From positions 1 to 7,140 of the forward strand of contig CACXCH010000108.1 in the NCBI GenBank assembly GCA_902766085.1: a DNA stretch of 7,140 bases. Reading direction: 5' to 3'. A program made the position numbers and the translations under genes. This stretch comes from an uncultured Eubacteriales bacterium (lineage in GTDB: Bacteria; Bacillota; Clostridia; TANB77; CAG-508). Positions 1 to 7,140 of this stretch are shown here, piece by piece. A model generated the notes under the pieces. It made no database searches. It was not told the DNA's origin and saw nothing but the letters and a program-made list of their open reading frames with translations. Positions within the stretch are counted from its first letter, which is position 1. Every line of letters begins with the position of its first letter.

Positions 1-2264
1 ACTTTAAAAATATAGTTTCCCTTTTCTTTTAGTGGAATTGTTGTTGATGCTTCATTTGAATTAGCATCAACAATTTGGGCATAATCACTTTTGCTTTCGT
101 TAGTGTTTCTAAAAAATTTAAATGTGTAATTTGCTTCTTGATATTTATAGTAAACTGTAAGCTTGTTCCATTTGCTTGGTAAACAAGGTTTTATTGATAA
201 TTCTTTATGGTGCACTTTTAGACCTAAAATATATTCTACTTGTAGTTCATAAGTCCAGGCACTAGATCCAGTGTACCACGTCCATCCTCCTCTGCCTGCT
301 AAGTTATCCTCTCCATAGATATCGGCTGCAACTACGTAAGGCTCAACTTTGTAAATTTGGATTGCCTCATCGCTTTTAGTGTGTTCAATAGGATTTATTT
401 TTTTATAAATATTATAAGCTTCATCTCCTTTTTTGAGTATGCATTCTGCAATTGCAAGCCAAGCTGAGGCGTGTGTATATTGTCCTCCATTTTCTCTCAT
501 TCCCTTTGCATAAGAAGCTATATATCCTACATTTTCATCTTCAAAACTTGGAGTTAGCAATTTTACAATATGATGTTTTTCATCTATTAGCATTTCTTCT
601 GCACTTTTCATTGCAATATATTTTTTATCATTTTCTCCTGCATTTGAAATAACACTAAAACTTTGTGATATTGAATCTATTTTGCACTCTTTAGATTTCA
701 TGCTTCCTATAATTTTTCCTTCATCATCTATTGCTCTTATAAACCATTTTCCATCCCAGCCAATTGTATTTAATTTCGTTTTTAATTTTTCATTAATTTC
801 TTTGTATTTTTCAATTATTTTGTCATCAATTTTTCCTTTGAAAAAGTTTTTGTTTTCTTCAATTATTTTTAAAAATCTGTCAATATTTTCATATAAGAAA
901 AAACCTAGCCAAATGCTTTCTCCTTTTCCTTTTTCGCCTATTTTATTCATACCATCATTCCAGTCACCTGATTTCATTAATGGAATGCCATCTTTTCCAA
1001 ATACTGATGCTCTATTTATCGCCTTAATAATATGTTCTAAAATTGTTCCTTCAAAATCTGATGGTAAATAAATTTTTACTCTATCTTTCTCGCTTTCCTT
1101 AAGCTCTTCATCTATTATATATTTTGCTTTTATATTTAAAATATCATAGTCTCCTGTAAATTCAACATATTCACATACAGCAAGTACAAGAAAAAGCATA
1201 TCATCAGAATACCTTGTGCGTATTCCGAGTGATGTATCATTATGCCACCAATGCAGAACATCTCCCTCAACAAATTGGTGATTAGCACATAAAATTATTT
1301 GATTTTTTAGAATATTTGTATCAACCCATTTCATACAAATTGCATCTTGAAGTTGATCGCGGAAACCATAGGCTCCGCTTACTTGATAAAAACCACATTT
1401 AGCATATAGTCTAGAAGCAATTGTTTGATATACAAGAGGGCCATTTTGCATGATGTCAAATGATTTGTCAGAAGTTTTTGTTGTAATTTTTTGTGTTAAG
1501 TCTCTCCAATATTTTTTTACTTCTTCGAGACGTTTATGCTTAAATTCTCCATTTTCATCATTTGATACGTATTTGAATGCAATGTCTAAAGCCTCAATTT
1601 CATTTTTCGAAGCTCCCAGTAAAATTACAATTTTCTTTTCTTCTTCTGGCATAAATTTTAAATGAATTTGTTTGTTTTGATCTATTTTCTCATTAGATGT
1701 TATAAAAGATATATATGTTGGATTTTTCAAATTTTTTACTTGTATCATATTAAGATCTTTGTTGTAAATTTCGCATATTCTATCCGGATTTTCATTTTCA
1801 CCAAGTTGAAAATCTACATAATATTTAATATCAAGGTTCTGTTCTTCGTTTGTTTTATTAATAATGTCTATAATTTGTACTTTTACATTGTCATCGATTG
1901 GAATAAAAATAGTTAAGCTTTCTTTAAATTTTTCACTTTCATGTTCAAATATGGCATATCCAAGTCCAAATTTAGTTACATATTCATTTTCATCGGGATT
2001 GTTTTTTACATCTATCGACCACTTTTTTTCATTATCTGTAAATTCTATTTTTTCTGAAGATTTATCACCATAAGCATCATTTGAAAACGACGTAATTTTA
2101 TTTGTCTTGCTATTTTTGTAAAAAGTAAAACCTCCAAAACTATCAGTAATAACACATCCAAAGTTTTTGTTAGTCAAAATATTAGACCACGCAACAGGTA
2201 GCCTTTCGTTTTTCTTTTGAGTAATTATACATTCATTCTTTTTATCATCAATTTTATAAATCAT
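1..2264 (-). CDS. GH94 phosphorylase domain protein, detached C-terminal part of cyclic beta-1,2-glucan synthase (3'-partial)
   Basis: The frame opens at ATG 2264 and stays open to the left edge, giving 754 visible residues. In the family this domain phosphorolyses beta-1,2-glucan, giving glucose 1-phosphate and fixing chain length before cyclisation. An N-terminal beta-sandwich (about 1-235; PVAWSNILTNKNFG at 23-36, SNDAYGD at 61-67, KFGLGYAIF at 98-106) leads through a helical linker to an (alpha/alpha)6 barrel. The barrel carries YGFRDQLQD (299-307), GDVLHWWH (334-341), GIRTRYSDD (347-355), SGDWNDGMN (432-440, whose Asp pair should include the general acid), GGQYTHASAW (593-602) and GRGGWTWYTGSSAW (657-670, the phosphate/sugar site region). 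The end, TTIPLKEKGNYIFK, resembles the family C-terminus, so probably only a few residues are missing. No signal peptide or membrane span is visible, so a cytosolic protein is expected. A free GH94 of this size could also be a cellobiose or 1,2-beta-oligoglucan phosphorylase. The KFGLGYAIFEH segment, the spacing to the GT84/GH189 gene and the shared frame favour the synthase module. The start is supported by AAGAAAGG six bases upstream. Confidence 0.92.
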   Translation of the reverse strand, partial: MIYKIDDKKNECIITQKKNERLPVAWSNILTNKNFGCVITDSFGGFTFYKNSKTNKITSFSNDAYGDKSSEKIEFTDNEKKWSIDVKNNPDENEYVTKFGLGYAIFEHESEKFKESLTIFIPIDDNVKVQIIDIINKTNEEQNLDIKYYVDFQLGENENPDRICEIYNKDLNMIQVKNLKNPTYISFITSNEKIDQNKQIHLKFMPEEEKKIVILLGASKNEIEALDIAFKYVSNDENGEFKHKRLEEVKKYWRDLTQKITTKTSDKSFDIMQNGPLVYQTIASRLYAKCGFYQVSGAYGFRDQLQDAICMKWVDTNILKNQIILCANHQFVEGDVLHWWHNDTSLGIRTRYSDDMLFLVLAVCEYVEFTGDYDILNIKAKYIIDEELKESEKDRVKIYLPSDFEGTILEHIIKAINRASVFGKDGIPLMKSGDWNDGMNKIGEKGKGESIWLGFFLYENIDRFLKIIEENKNFFKGKIDDKIIEKYKEINEKLKTKLNTIGWDGKWFIRAIDDEGKIIGSMKSKECKIDSISQSFSVISNAGENDKKYIAMKSAEEMLIDEKHHIVKLLTPSFEDENVGYIASYAKGMRENGGQYTHASAWLAIAECILKKGDEAYNIYKKINPIEHTKSDEAIQIYKVEPYVVAADIYGEDNLAGRGGWTWYTGSSAWTYELQVEYILGLKVHHKELSIKPCLPSKWNKLTVYYKYQEANYTFKFFRNTNESKSDYAQIVDANSNEASTTIPLKEKGNYIFK

Positions 2265-2270
2265 ATTAGG

Positions 2271-2278
2271 CCTTTCTT
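2271..2278 (-). promoter_or_regulatory. Ribosome binding site for the GH94 gene
   Basis: On the minus strand AAGAAAGG ends six bases before ATG 2264. It can pair with the 16S anti-Shine-Dalgarno (5' part of AGAAAGGAGG), although the strongest GGAGG core is absent. It lies wholly between the TAG stop of the upstream gene (2283-2285) and the ATG. It therefore supports true re-initiation or coupled translation of the second protein rather than a simple interrupted frame. The 18-nt gap leaves no room for a separate promoter or terminator, so the two genes should share one transcript. Confidence 0.6.
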
Positions 2279-2282
2279 GTTT

Positions 2283-5200
2283 CTAGTTAATTACAACTGT
2301 AGAGCTTGCTAAAATAATCTTTTTGTCAGATATTGGAATGTTCTTAATAATAAAAATTCCCTTTCTCTTATTTACTGCATTTTCTAGTTTCAACTCTGAT
2401 ATTGTTCCTGTAACTTCAATATTTGCTAAGATTACAACTTCTACATCGATGTTTTTTGTTTCCAAGTATTTGTATGCTTTTAGTGTGTTTTTTAATGTTT
2501 CAATGTCATTATAATCTTTTACTTTGACTGTTATAATATCGTAATCTCCAGAAATTCCATATTTCCAAAGATTGTTTACGCTTAAGTCTGTATCAAATTT
2601 TGTTACATTTTTTTCTAATTGATCTTGGCTTGTTTGTATATTATTTTTTTCAATCTCCTTAGATTTAATGTTTTCTGAGTTATTGTTTTCCTTTGTATTT
2701 TCAGTGTTATTATTCTTCCTTGTATCTTCAAGTCCAAATATTTTATCAATGATTTTTTGGTAGTTTGATATTTCTTTGCTAGTTAAGTTCATATATCTAT
2801 TTTCCGCTTCAGTTTCTTCTTTCGCTAGCTCAAATGCTCTGCTAAGTTTTTCAATATTTAAATATTCCATCAAATTTTCATTTGCATTTTGTTCTGAGAA
2901 ATTAATGCTTTTGACAATATATACCGTTTTTGTTTCTCCAGCCTTTATGGAGATATTCTTTCTTATTGCGATTATAGGATTTAGCTCTGTTTCAACTTTA
3001 TTTGATAAAATTTTAGAGTTTAAAACCGCTTCTGGTATTCTTTCGTTTTTTCTAGTTATGAAATTTTCTTTTGAAAGTTCAAAATCAAAATTATTATTTT
3101 CTCCTATAAATGCAATCTTCTCATATACAATTGGCTCATTTTCCATTCGCTTTTTTCTCGTAGCAGTTAAAATATTGTTGTTAAAATTAAAACGTAAAAA
3201 CATTCTGTCAAATGTTTTGTGTGATTCAAATTGTTTTTTTGTTGATAACATTGGTTCTGCATATTCTGTAATCTCAATGTTTACATTTTGTAATTCTTTA
3301 TTTTGGATTTTTATTTTGCTTACTTCAACTTGAGTTAGTGGGACTATTGTAACTTCCTTTTCTACTTTTAGATTTCCATCTTCTGTTGTAATTTTGCTCT
3401 TGTATGGTAAAAATTCATATTTTGAGTTTTCATTTTCAATTTCGTAAACCCTGTTTGTTGCAATGTTCTTTACAAATGTTTTTTGATTATTGTTTATTAA
3501 TACATCTTGCAATTTTGTGTAGCATTTTCCATTGCTCGTTACAATACTCGATAGTTCAGAAGAAGATATTACGTTTACCCCTTCTTTTCTCTTTTCATTT
3601 TCTTCATATCCTTTATATGTTATCTTCTTAACCTTGTCTTGTTTTTCTTTTATTACAACATTTTCTGGGATTTTCTCTTGCAATAACACCTTTGTTCCTT
3701 GAATTGAAGCATCATTCATAAAACGTTTTTGAAAAATATTGTCATTTAAAAAATTGTCTATTGATGTTATAATCATTCCCTGGTGATGGGCCATATATGT
3801 TTTTATAACTTTTTTTGTTGGTTTATAATCTATGGAATCATAAAAGCCATAATATCCATAAGCTCCCTCATTTTTTAGCCTTTCTAAGTTATAAAAAACA
3901 CTGCTTTCTTTGTCATTGTTATTATTTTTCTCGTATTGTAAGCTTAGAAAACTAGAATATGGGCTAACAACTATTTCATCCTCCAAACCTCTTTTTAATC
4001 CAAGCCATGAAATACCAAAAGTTTTATATTGATAATTTCCTTTTAAGTCCTTTTGTCCAAAAGATGCTTCTGACATTCCCCAAGGGATGCTCATCTTTTT
4101 GGCATATTGTTGTTGGCTTAATATTAAGAGTTTACACGATTCATCCAACAAACTTAATTCATAACTTTTAATGTTTATATTAGGCATCAAGTATTCAAAT
4201 GCTGTTCCACCCCAAGATAATAGTCCTTTATGTCCTTGAATTTTAGTAAGCGTTCTTCCTAAATTCTTCCAGTTTTTTGATGGAATGTCCTTTTTTGCAA
4301 TAGCTATAATGCTTGCTTGTCTTGCCTCTGAAGCTAATAAGTCATAATATGAATCGTATAGTTTGTTTTGGCTTACACTGAATCCTATTGAAAATAGCCC
4401 CATATTTTTATCATATAATTTTGAAAAATCTGTTTTAGCTATTAAATTATTAATTTCATTAATTAAACTTTTATCTGCATTTTGCTCTATTAGAAATTCT
4501 TTGGTTGTTATTAAATAGCCAACAAAATTGCCACTATCAACTGATGATACATCTAAAGGAATAATTGGTTTCATAGTTTGAATATCGTACCAGTTATATA
4601 AATGCCCATTCCATTTTTCTAGTTTTTCAATAGAAGATATTATGTTCTTTATTAAATTTATTGTATCTTCTTTTGTTTCGAATTTTAAATCATAACTTGA
4701 AATTACAGCCATTAGCAAATATCCAATATTTGTTGGAGATGTGTGATATGCTCTTTTTTCTTTTCTGTCCTCTTGAAAATTGTCAATTGGCAAGAAATTT
4801 ACCATATTGTCTTTGAAAAATTTCCATGTTGTTTTTGCAATACTTAATAATTCTTTTTGTTGTAAAATGCTGACTTCTCTTCTTTGGTAATCGTTCTTAC
4901 ACAATTTGTACATTATAATCGGTGCAATAATCCATGAAATTGCAATAATTATATCTATCACCCAGCATATAATAGATCCTGTAATAGTAATAGGATTTAC
5001 CTTAATATGAGTCCCTAAAAGCCAGTAGGTAGAAGATTTTTCAAAAGTAGTAGGTACATTTAGAAGTAATATGAAGCATAGCAGTATTGCAGATACTATC
5101 ACTTGCCATTTCATATTTATAAAGTAAGATTTCAAGCTACTTTTTTTGTTTTCTTCCTCAGTTGATGTAGTCCACTCTAAAAGTTTTTGATGCGATATTT

Positions 5201-7140
5201 TCATTCTATATATTGATCTAACAATTGCATCTATTTCTAGAAATGCGGTGTCTAACAAAGTTATTAAGTTTATAAAAAACTTTGAAAATATTATTTCTAT
5301 ATTTGAGTATTGCTTTGCAAAAGTTTTTGTCTTTTTTACTTCTAAGTTTGAAAGTTTGATATTATCTATTAATTTTAAAATATATGGAGAAGCAAAAACT
5401 AAAATTGTAAAAAAAGTTAAACAACTATTTTGTAGAATAAGACCAAGTATTAATGAAATCATTATAAAAATTTCGTTGAAGTTTCTAATTACATTATCAG
5501 TTATTTTATATTTTGAGAGTAAATTAAGATTGCTTTTTACATAGGAGAATATTTGCATATCTCCTCTTATCCATCTGTGTTTTCTTTTTTTATATGCACA
5601 GTAGTTACTTGGAAAAGAGTCTATTAATTCAATATCAGATGCATAACCGGTTCTTAGAAAACTTCCTTCAAGCAAGTCGTGGCTAAGAACTTTGTTTTCT
5701 GGGATTTGATCTTTAAGGACTTTGTTAAATACTTCTACATCATAAATTCCTTTTCCAGTATAAATTCCTTCGCCAAAATTATCTTGATAAAAATTAGAAA
5801 TAGTATTTGTGTAAATATCGAGTCCTTGACATTCAGTAAATATTTTAGTGAATTTGTTTTTTCTAGCGTCTTCCATATCGAGTTCAATTCTTGGCTGAAT
5901 TATTCCAAAGCCTGATTCTACTCTTTCTTTTACTTTGTTAATCTCTGGAGTATTTAAAATATGTGCCATTGTTCCAATTAATTTTTTAGCAGAATCCAGT
6001 ATTAAATTTGTGTCCTCATCTATTGTTATTACATACTTAATTTTGTTTTTGATGAAAAAATCTTTGCAAGTATTGATTTCAAAATTATCTTTGTTATTTA
6101 GCAAAAATTCGTTAAATTCGGTAATTGCTCCTCTTTTTCTCTCCCATCCTATATATTTTTGCTCAGAATCGTTCCAGATTCTTTTTCTATAAATAAAGAA
6201 AAACTTTTCACCATATTTTTTGTTTAGTTCGTTTGCTTTTTTTATCCCTTCGTCTGATATTTGTTTGTCTTGTTTTACTTTTTGGTGAATTGATTGTTTG
6301 CAATCTCCTAATAGAGTGAAGTACAAGTTCTCACTCTTGTTTGCTAAATAATAAACCTCAAGTTTTTTAAAAGCTTTATCAACCTTTTTTTCATCGTCCA
6401 GCATAACTGGCATAATACAAACCGTTTTTAAATTATCTGGAATTCCTTTTTCTAGTTCGACCTTTGGAATTAATTTAGGTTTTACAATTTTGCTTAATAT
6501 ATAGCTTGATATTTGGTTAAAAACATTTAGTATTGGTATTACAAGAAGTAAGGAAAATAATTTTATTTTTAGTGATAAAATAATTGTTAATGTTATTGTA
6601 AATATTATTTGAGTCACAATATAAATTTTTATTTTTTCATCAGGTGTTTTAGTTGTTGGTCTCTTTTTTCCAATTGATGCCATTAATTCTTCTTGTCCCT
6701 TGTCAATTAGGTAATATCCAACATGGGATTTCTTTAAATTTGTTTGATTAGTCGTTTTACTATTTCTTTTACATAGTTCAATAATTTTATTTGCAATAAA
6801 AATTTCTGATATTTTTGTTTTTTGAGAAATTTCTAATATTTTAGATCTATAGTATGCCTTACTAGAATAGTCCATTTTTCTGTACACGTCTGCTGGATCT
6901 GTATTTAAAATTTTTTCTACAACATTAACCGCTTCAAAAACAGAAATTGTGTCCATTCTTAAAGTTGTTTTTATGGACGTAATGGAATTTTTCATTGAAA
7001 GTGTTTTTAAAGCAATATCAAAGTGTTCTCTATTAATTGCCTTTTCAATTGTAGTTCCTGTTTTTTCTACCTGTTTTTCAAATGCATCTTCGTATATGTT
7101 TGCTTCTTTTCCAAGCATTCTCAATTTATATGACATATAC
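2283..7140 (-). CDS. ndvB: Cyclic beta-1,2-glucan synthase, GT84 + GH189 part (5'-partial; GH94 domain encoded separately downstream)
   Basis: Membrane enzyme expected to polymerise UDP-glucose into beta-1,2-glucan and cyclise it. Numbering is from the first visible Met (7136). Residues 40-150 match the family's N-terminal helical region (SITSIKTTLR, DPADVYRKMDY, HVGYYLIDKG). Two membrane spans lie at about 171-191 and 192-214. The GT84 core spans about 236-530, with GD at 277-278, WERKRG at 331-336, the DxD motif in TIDEDTNL (D373/D375), SHDLLEG at 485-491 and HRWIRGDMQ at 520-528. Further spans lie near 555-571, 573-587, 677-695 and 719-744. The GH189 domain (about 765-1160) shows TSPTNIGYL, HLYNWYD, SSVDSGN, GTAFEYLMP, PWGMSE, GLKRGLEDE and MAHHQG, so it looks intact. 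A beta-sandwich module (about 1188-1410) and helical linker follow; the protein ends shortly after LWKYGISGD (1523-1531) with ASSTVVIN and TAG. The GH94 domain usually fused here is the next gene, 18 nt away. The alignment to the family holds to the first visible residue, and the codon upstream of the Met is sense (TAT), so the true start is probably outside the window. Domain identity is confident; activity is inferred. Confidence 0.93.
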   Translation of the reverse strand, partial: YMSYKLRMLGKEANIYEDAFEKQVEKTGTTIEKAINREHFDIALKTLSMKNSITSIKTTLRMDTISVFEAVNVVEKILNTDPADVYRKMDYSSKAYYRSKILEISQKTKISEIFIANKIIELCKRNSKTTNQTNLKKSHVGYYLIDKGQEELMASIGKKRPTTKTPDEKIKIYIVTQIIFTITLTIILSLKIKLFSLLLVIPILNVFNQISSYILSKIVKPKLIPKVELEKGIPDNLKTVCIMPVMLDDEKKVDKAFKKLEVYYLANKSENLYFTLLGDCKQSIHQKVKQDKQISDEGIKKANELNKKYGEKFFFIYRKRIWNDSEQKYIGWERKRGAITEFNEFLLNNKDNFEINTCKDFFIKNKIKYVITIDEDTNLILDSAKKLIGTMAHILNTPEINKVKERVESGFGIIQPRIELDMEDARKNKFTKIFTECQGLDIYTNTISNFYQDNFGEGIYTGKGIYDVEVFNKVLKDQIPENKVLSHDLLEGSFLRTGYASDIELIDSFPSNYCAYKKRKHRWIRGDMQIFSYVKSNLNLLSKYKITDNVIRNFNEIFIMISLILGLILQNSCLTFFTILVFASPYILKLIDNIKLSNLEVKKTKTFAKQYSNIEIIFSKFFINLITLLDTAFLEIDAIVRSIYRMKISHQKLLEWTTSTEEENKKSSLKSYFINMKWQVIVSAILLCFILLLNVPTTFEKSSTYWLLGTHIKVNPITITGSIICWVIDIIIAISWIIAPIIMYKLCKNDYQRREVSILQQKELLSIAKTTWKFFKDNMVNFLPIDNFQEDRKEKRAYHTSPTNIGYLLMAVISSYDLKFETKEDTINLIKNIISSIEKLEKWNGHLYNWYDIQTMKPIIPLDVSSVDSGNFVGYLITTKEFLIEQNADKSLINEINNLIAKTDFSKLYDKNMGLFSIGFSVSQNKLYDSYYDLLASEARQASIIAIAKKDIPSKNWKNLGRTLTKIQGHKGLLSWGGTAFEYLMPNINIKSYELSLLDESCKLLILSQQQYAKKMSIPWGMSEASFGQKDLKGNYQYKTFGISWLGLKRGLEDEIVVSPYSSFLSLQYEKNNNNDKESSVFYNLERLKNEGAYGYYGFYDSIDYKPTKKVIKTYMAHHQGMIITSIDNFLNDNIFQKRFMNDASIQGTKVLLQEKIPENVVIKEKQDKVKKITYKGYEENEKRKEGVNVISSSELSSIVTSNGKCYTKLQDVLINNNQKTFVKNIATNRVYEIENENSKYEFLPYKSKITTEDGNLKVEKEVTIVPLTQVEVSKIKIQNKELQNVNIEITEYAEPMLSTKKQFESHKTFDRMFLRFNFNNNILTATRKKRMENEPIVYEKIAFIGENNNFDFELSKENFITRKNERIPEAVLNSKILSNKVETELNPIIAIRKNISIKAGETKTVYIVKSINFSEQNANENLMEYLNIEKLSRAFELAKEETEAENRYMNLTSKEISNYQKIIDKIFGLEDTRKNNNTENTKENNNSENIKSKEIEKNNIQTSQDQLEKNVTKFDTDLSVNNLWKYGISGDYDIITVKVKDYNDIETLKNTLKAYKYLETKNIDVEVVILANIEVTGTISELKLENAVNKRKGIFIIKNIPISDKKIILASSTVVIN
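2661..2714 (-). repeat. Imperfect tandem repeat coding for an Asn-rich linker
   Basis: Two adjacent 27-nt units encode NNNTENTKE and NNNSENIKS (residues 1475-1492 of the large protein, numbered from Met 7136). They are similar in protein but diverged at third positions, so this is an old duplication or simple compositional drift. They sit in a hydrophilic Asn/Glu/Lys/Gln-rich stretch (about 1472-1512) between the helical module and the LWKYGISGD module, where other family members have a short variable linker. It is most likely a flexible spacer. Confidence 0.5.

Noticed and set aside
452..2073. Plus-strand open frames in this region (for example 682-1071 and 1450-1665)
   Set aside because: They lie antisense to the GH94 gene, have Phe/Ser/Leu-rich compositions typical of reading A-rich coding DNA backwards, and show no recognisable domain.
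1..2264. Stand-alone cellobiose phosphorylase unrelated to the neighbouring gene
   Set aside because: Its N-terminal segments (KFGLGYAIFEH, SNDAYGD) fit the synthase C-terminal domain better, and the upstream gene is a synthase lacking exactly this domain. It is kept as a minor alternative in the feature entry.
2265..2282. Terminator or promoter between the two genes
   Set aside because: Only 18 nt are present, with a short AGGCCT palindrome but no stem-loop followed by a T run and no spaced -35/-10 pair.
2283..2285. TAG reassigned as a sense codon, which would fuse the two frames
   Set aside because: More than 2,300 sense codons across the two frames contain no other in-frame TAG, and a ribosome binding site follows. 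A reassigned codon should appear repeatedly.
2323..6192. Plus-strand open frames opposite the synthase gene (for example 2776-3333 and 5248-5544)
   Set aside because: They are shadows of a strongly conserved minus-strand protein. Their apparent hydrophobic helices come from the complement of Lys/Glu/Asn codons.

Overview
The window is a stretch of strongly AT-rich DNA, coding almost wall to wall on the minus strand. It holds two large, adjacent, co-directional genes that together encode a cyclic beta-1,2-glucan synthase (the NdvB/ChvB/Cgs family). In the well-studied proteobacterial members this enzyme is one giant polypeptide of about 2,800-2,900 residues. Low GC, Lys/Asn/Ile-rich proteins and AGA-dominated arginine suggest a low-GC Bacillota (Clostridia-like) or similar organism. 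That assignment is inference; no taxonomic marker is present.

Right to left, in the direction of transcription: the first gene (right edge to 2283) carries the membrane-embedded GT84 glucosyltransferase, the middle GH189 (formerly 'glucoamylase-like') cyclisation domain, a beta-sandwich module and a helical/linker module that ends in the conserved hydrophobic segment which normally precedes the last catalytic domain. It then stops at a TAG. After 18 nt containing a Shine-Dalgarno-like AAGAAAGG, the second gene (2264 to beyond the left edge) encodes the GH94 phosphorylase domain, which in other members is the C-terminal chain-length-controlling part of the same protein. The two reading frames are in the same phase: only one TAG and six sense codons separate them.

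Working model from family knowledge: the GT84 domain polymerises glucose from UDP-glucose at the cytoplasmic membrane, the GH189 domain cyclises the chain by transglycosylation, and the GH94 protein trims the growing beta-1,2-glucan by phosphorolysis and so sets ring size. Here the trimming module would be a separate soluble polypeptide translated from the same mRNA.

Both genes run off the window. The left gene lacks only its last few codons. The right gene probably lacks about 250 N-terminal residues, because the first Met in the window (7136) looks internal. There is no non-coding stretch longer than 18 nt, and I see no tRNA, rRNA, CRISPR array, insertion sequence, promoter or terminator. 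Plus-strand open frames are antisense shadows of these two genes.
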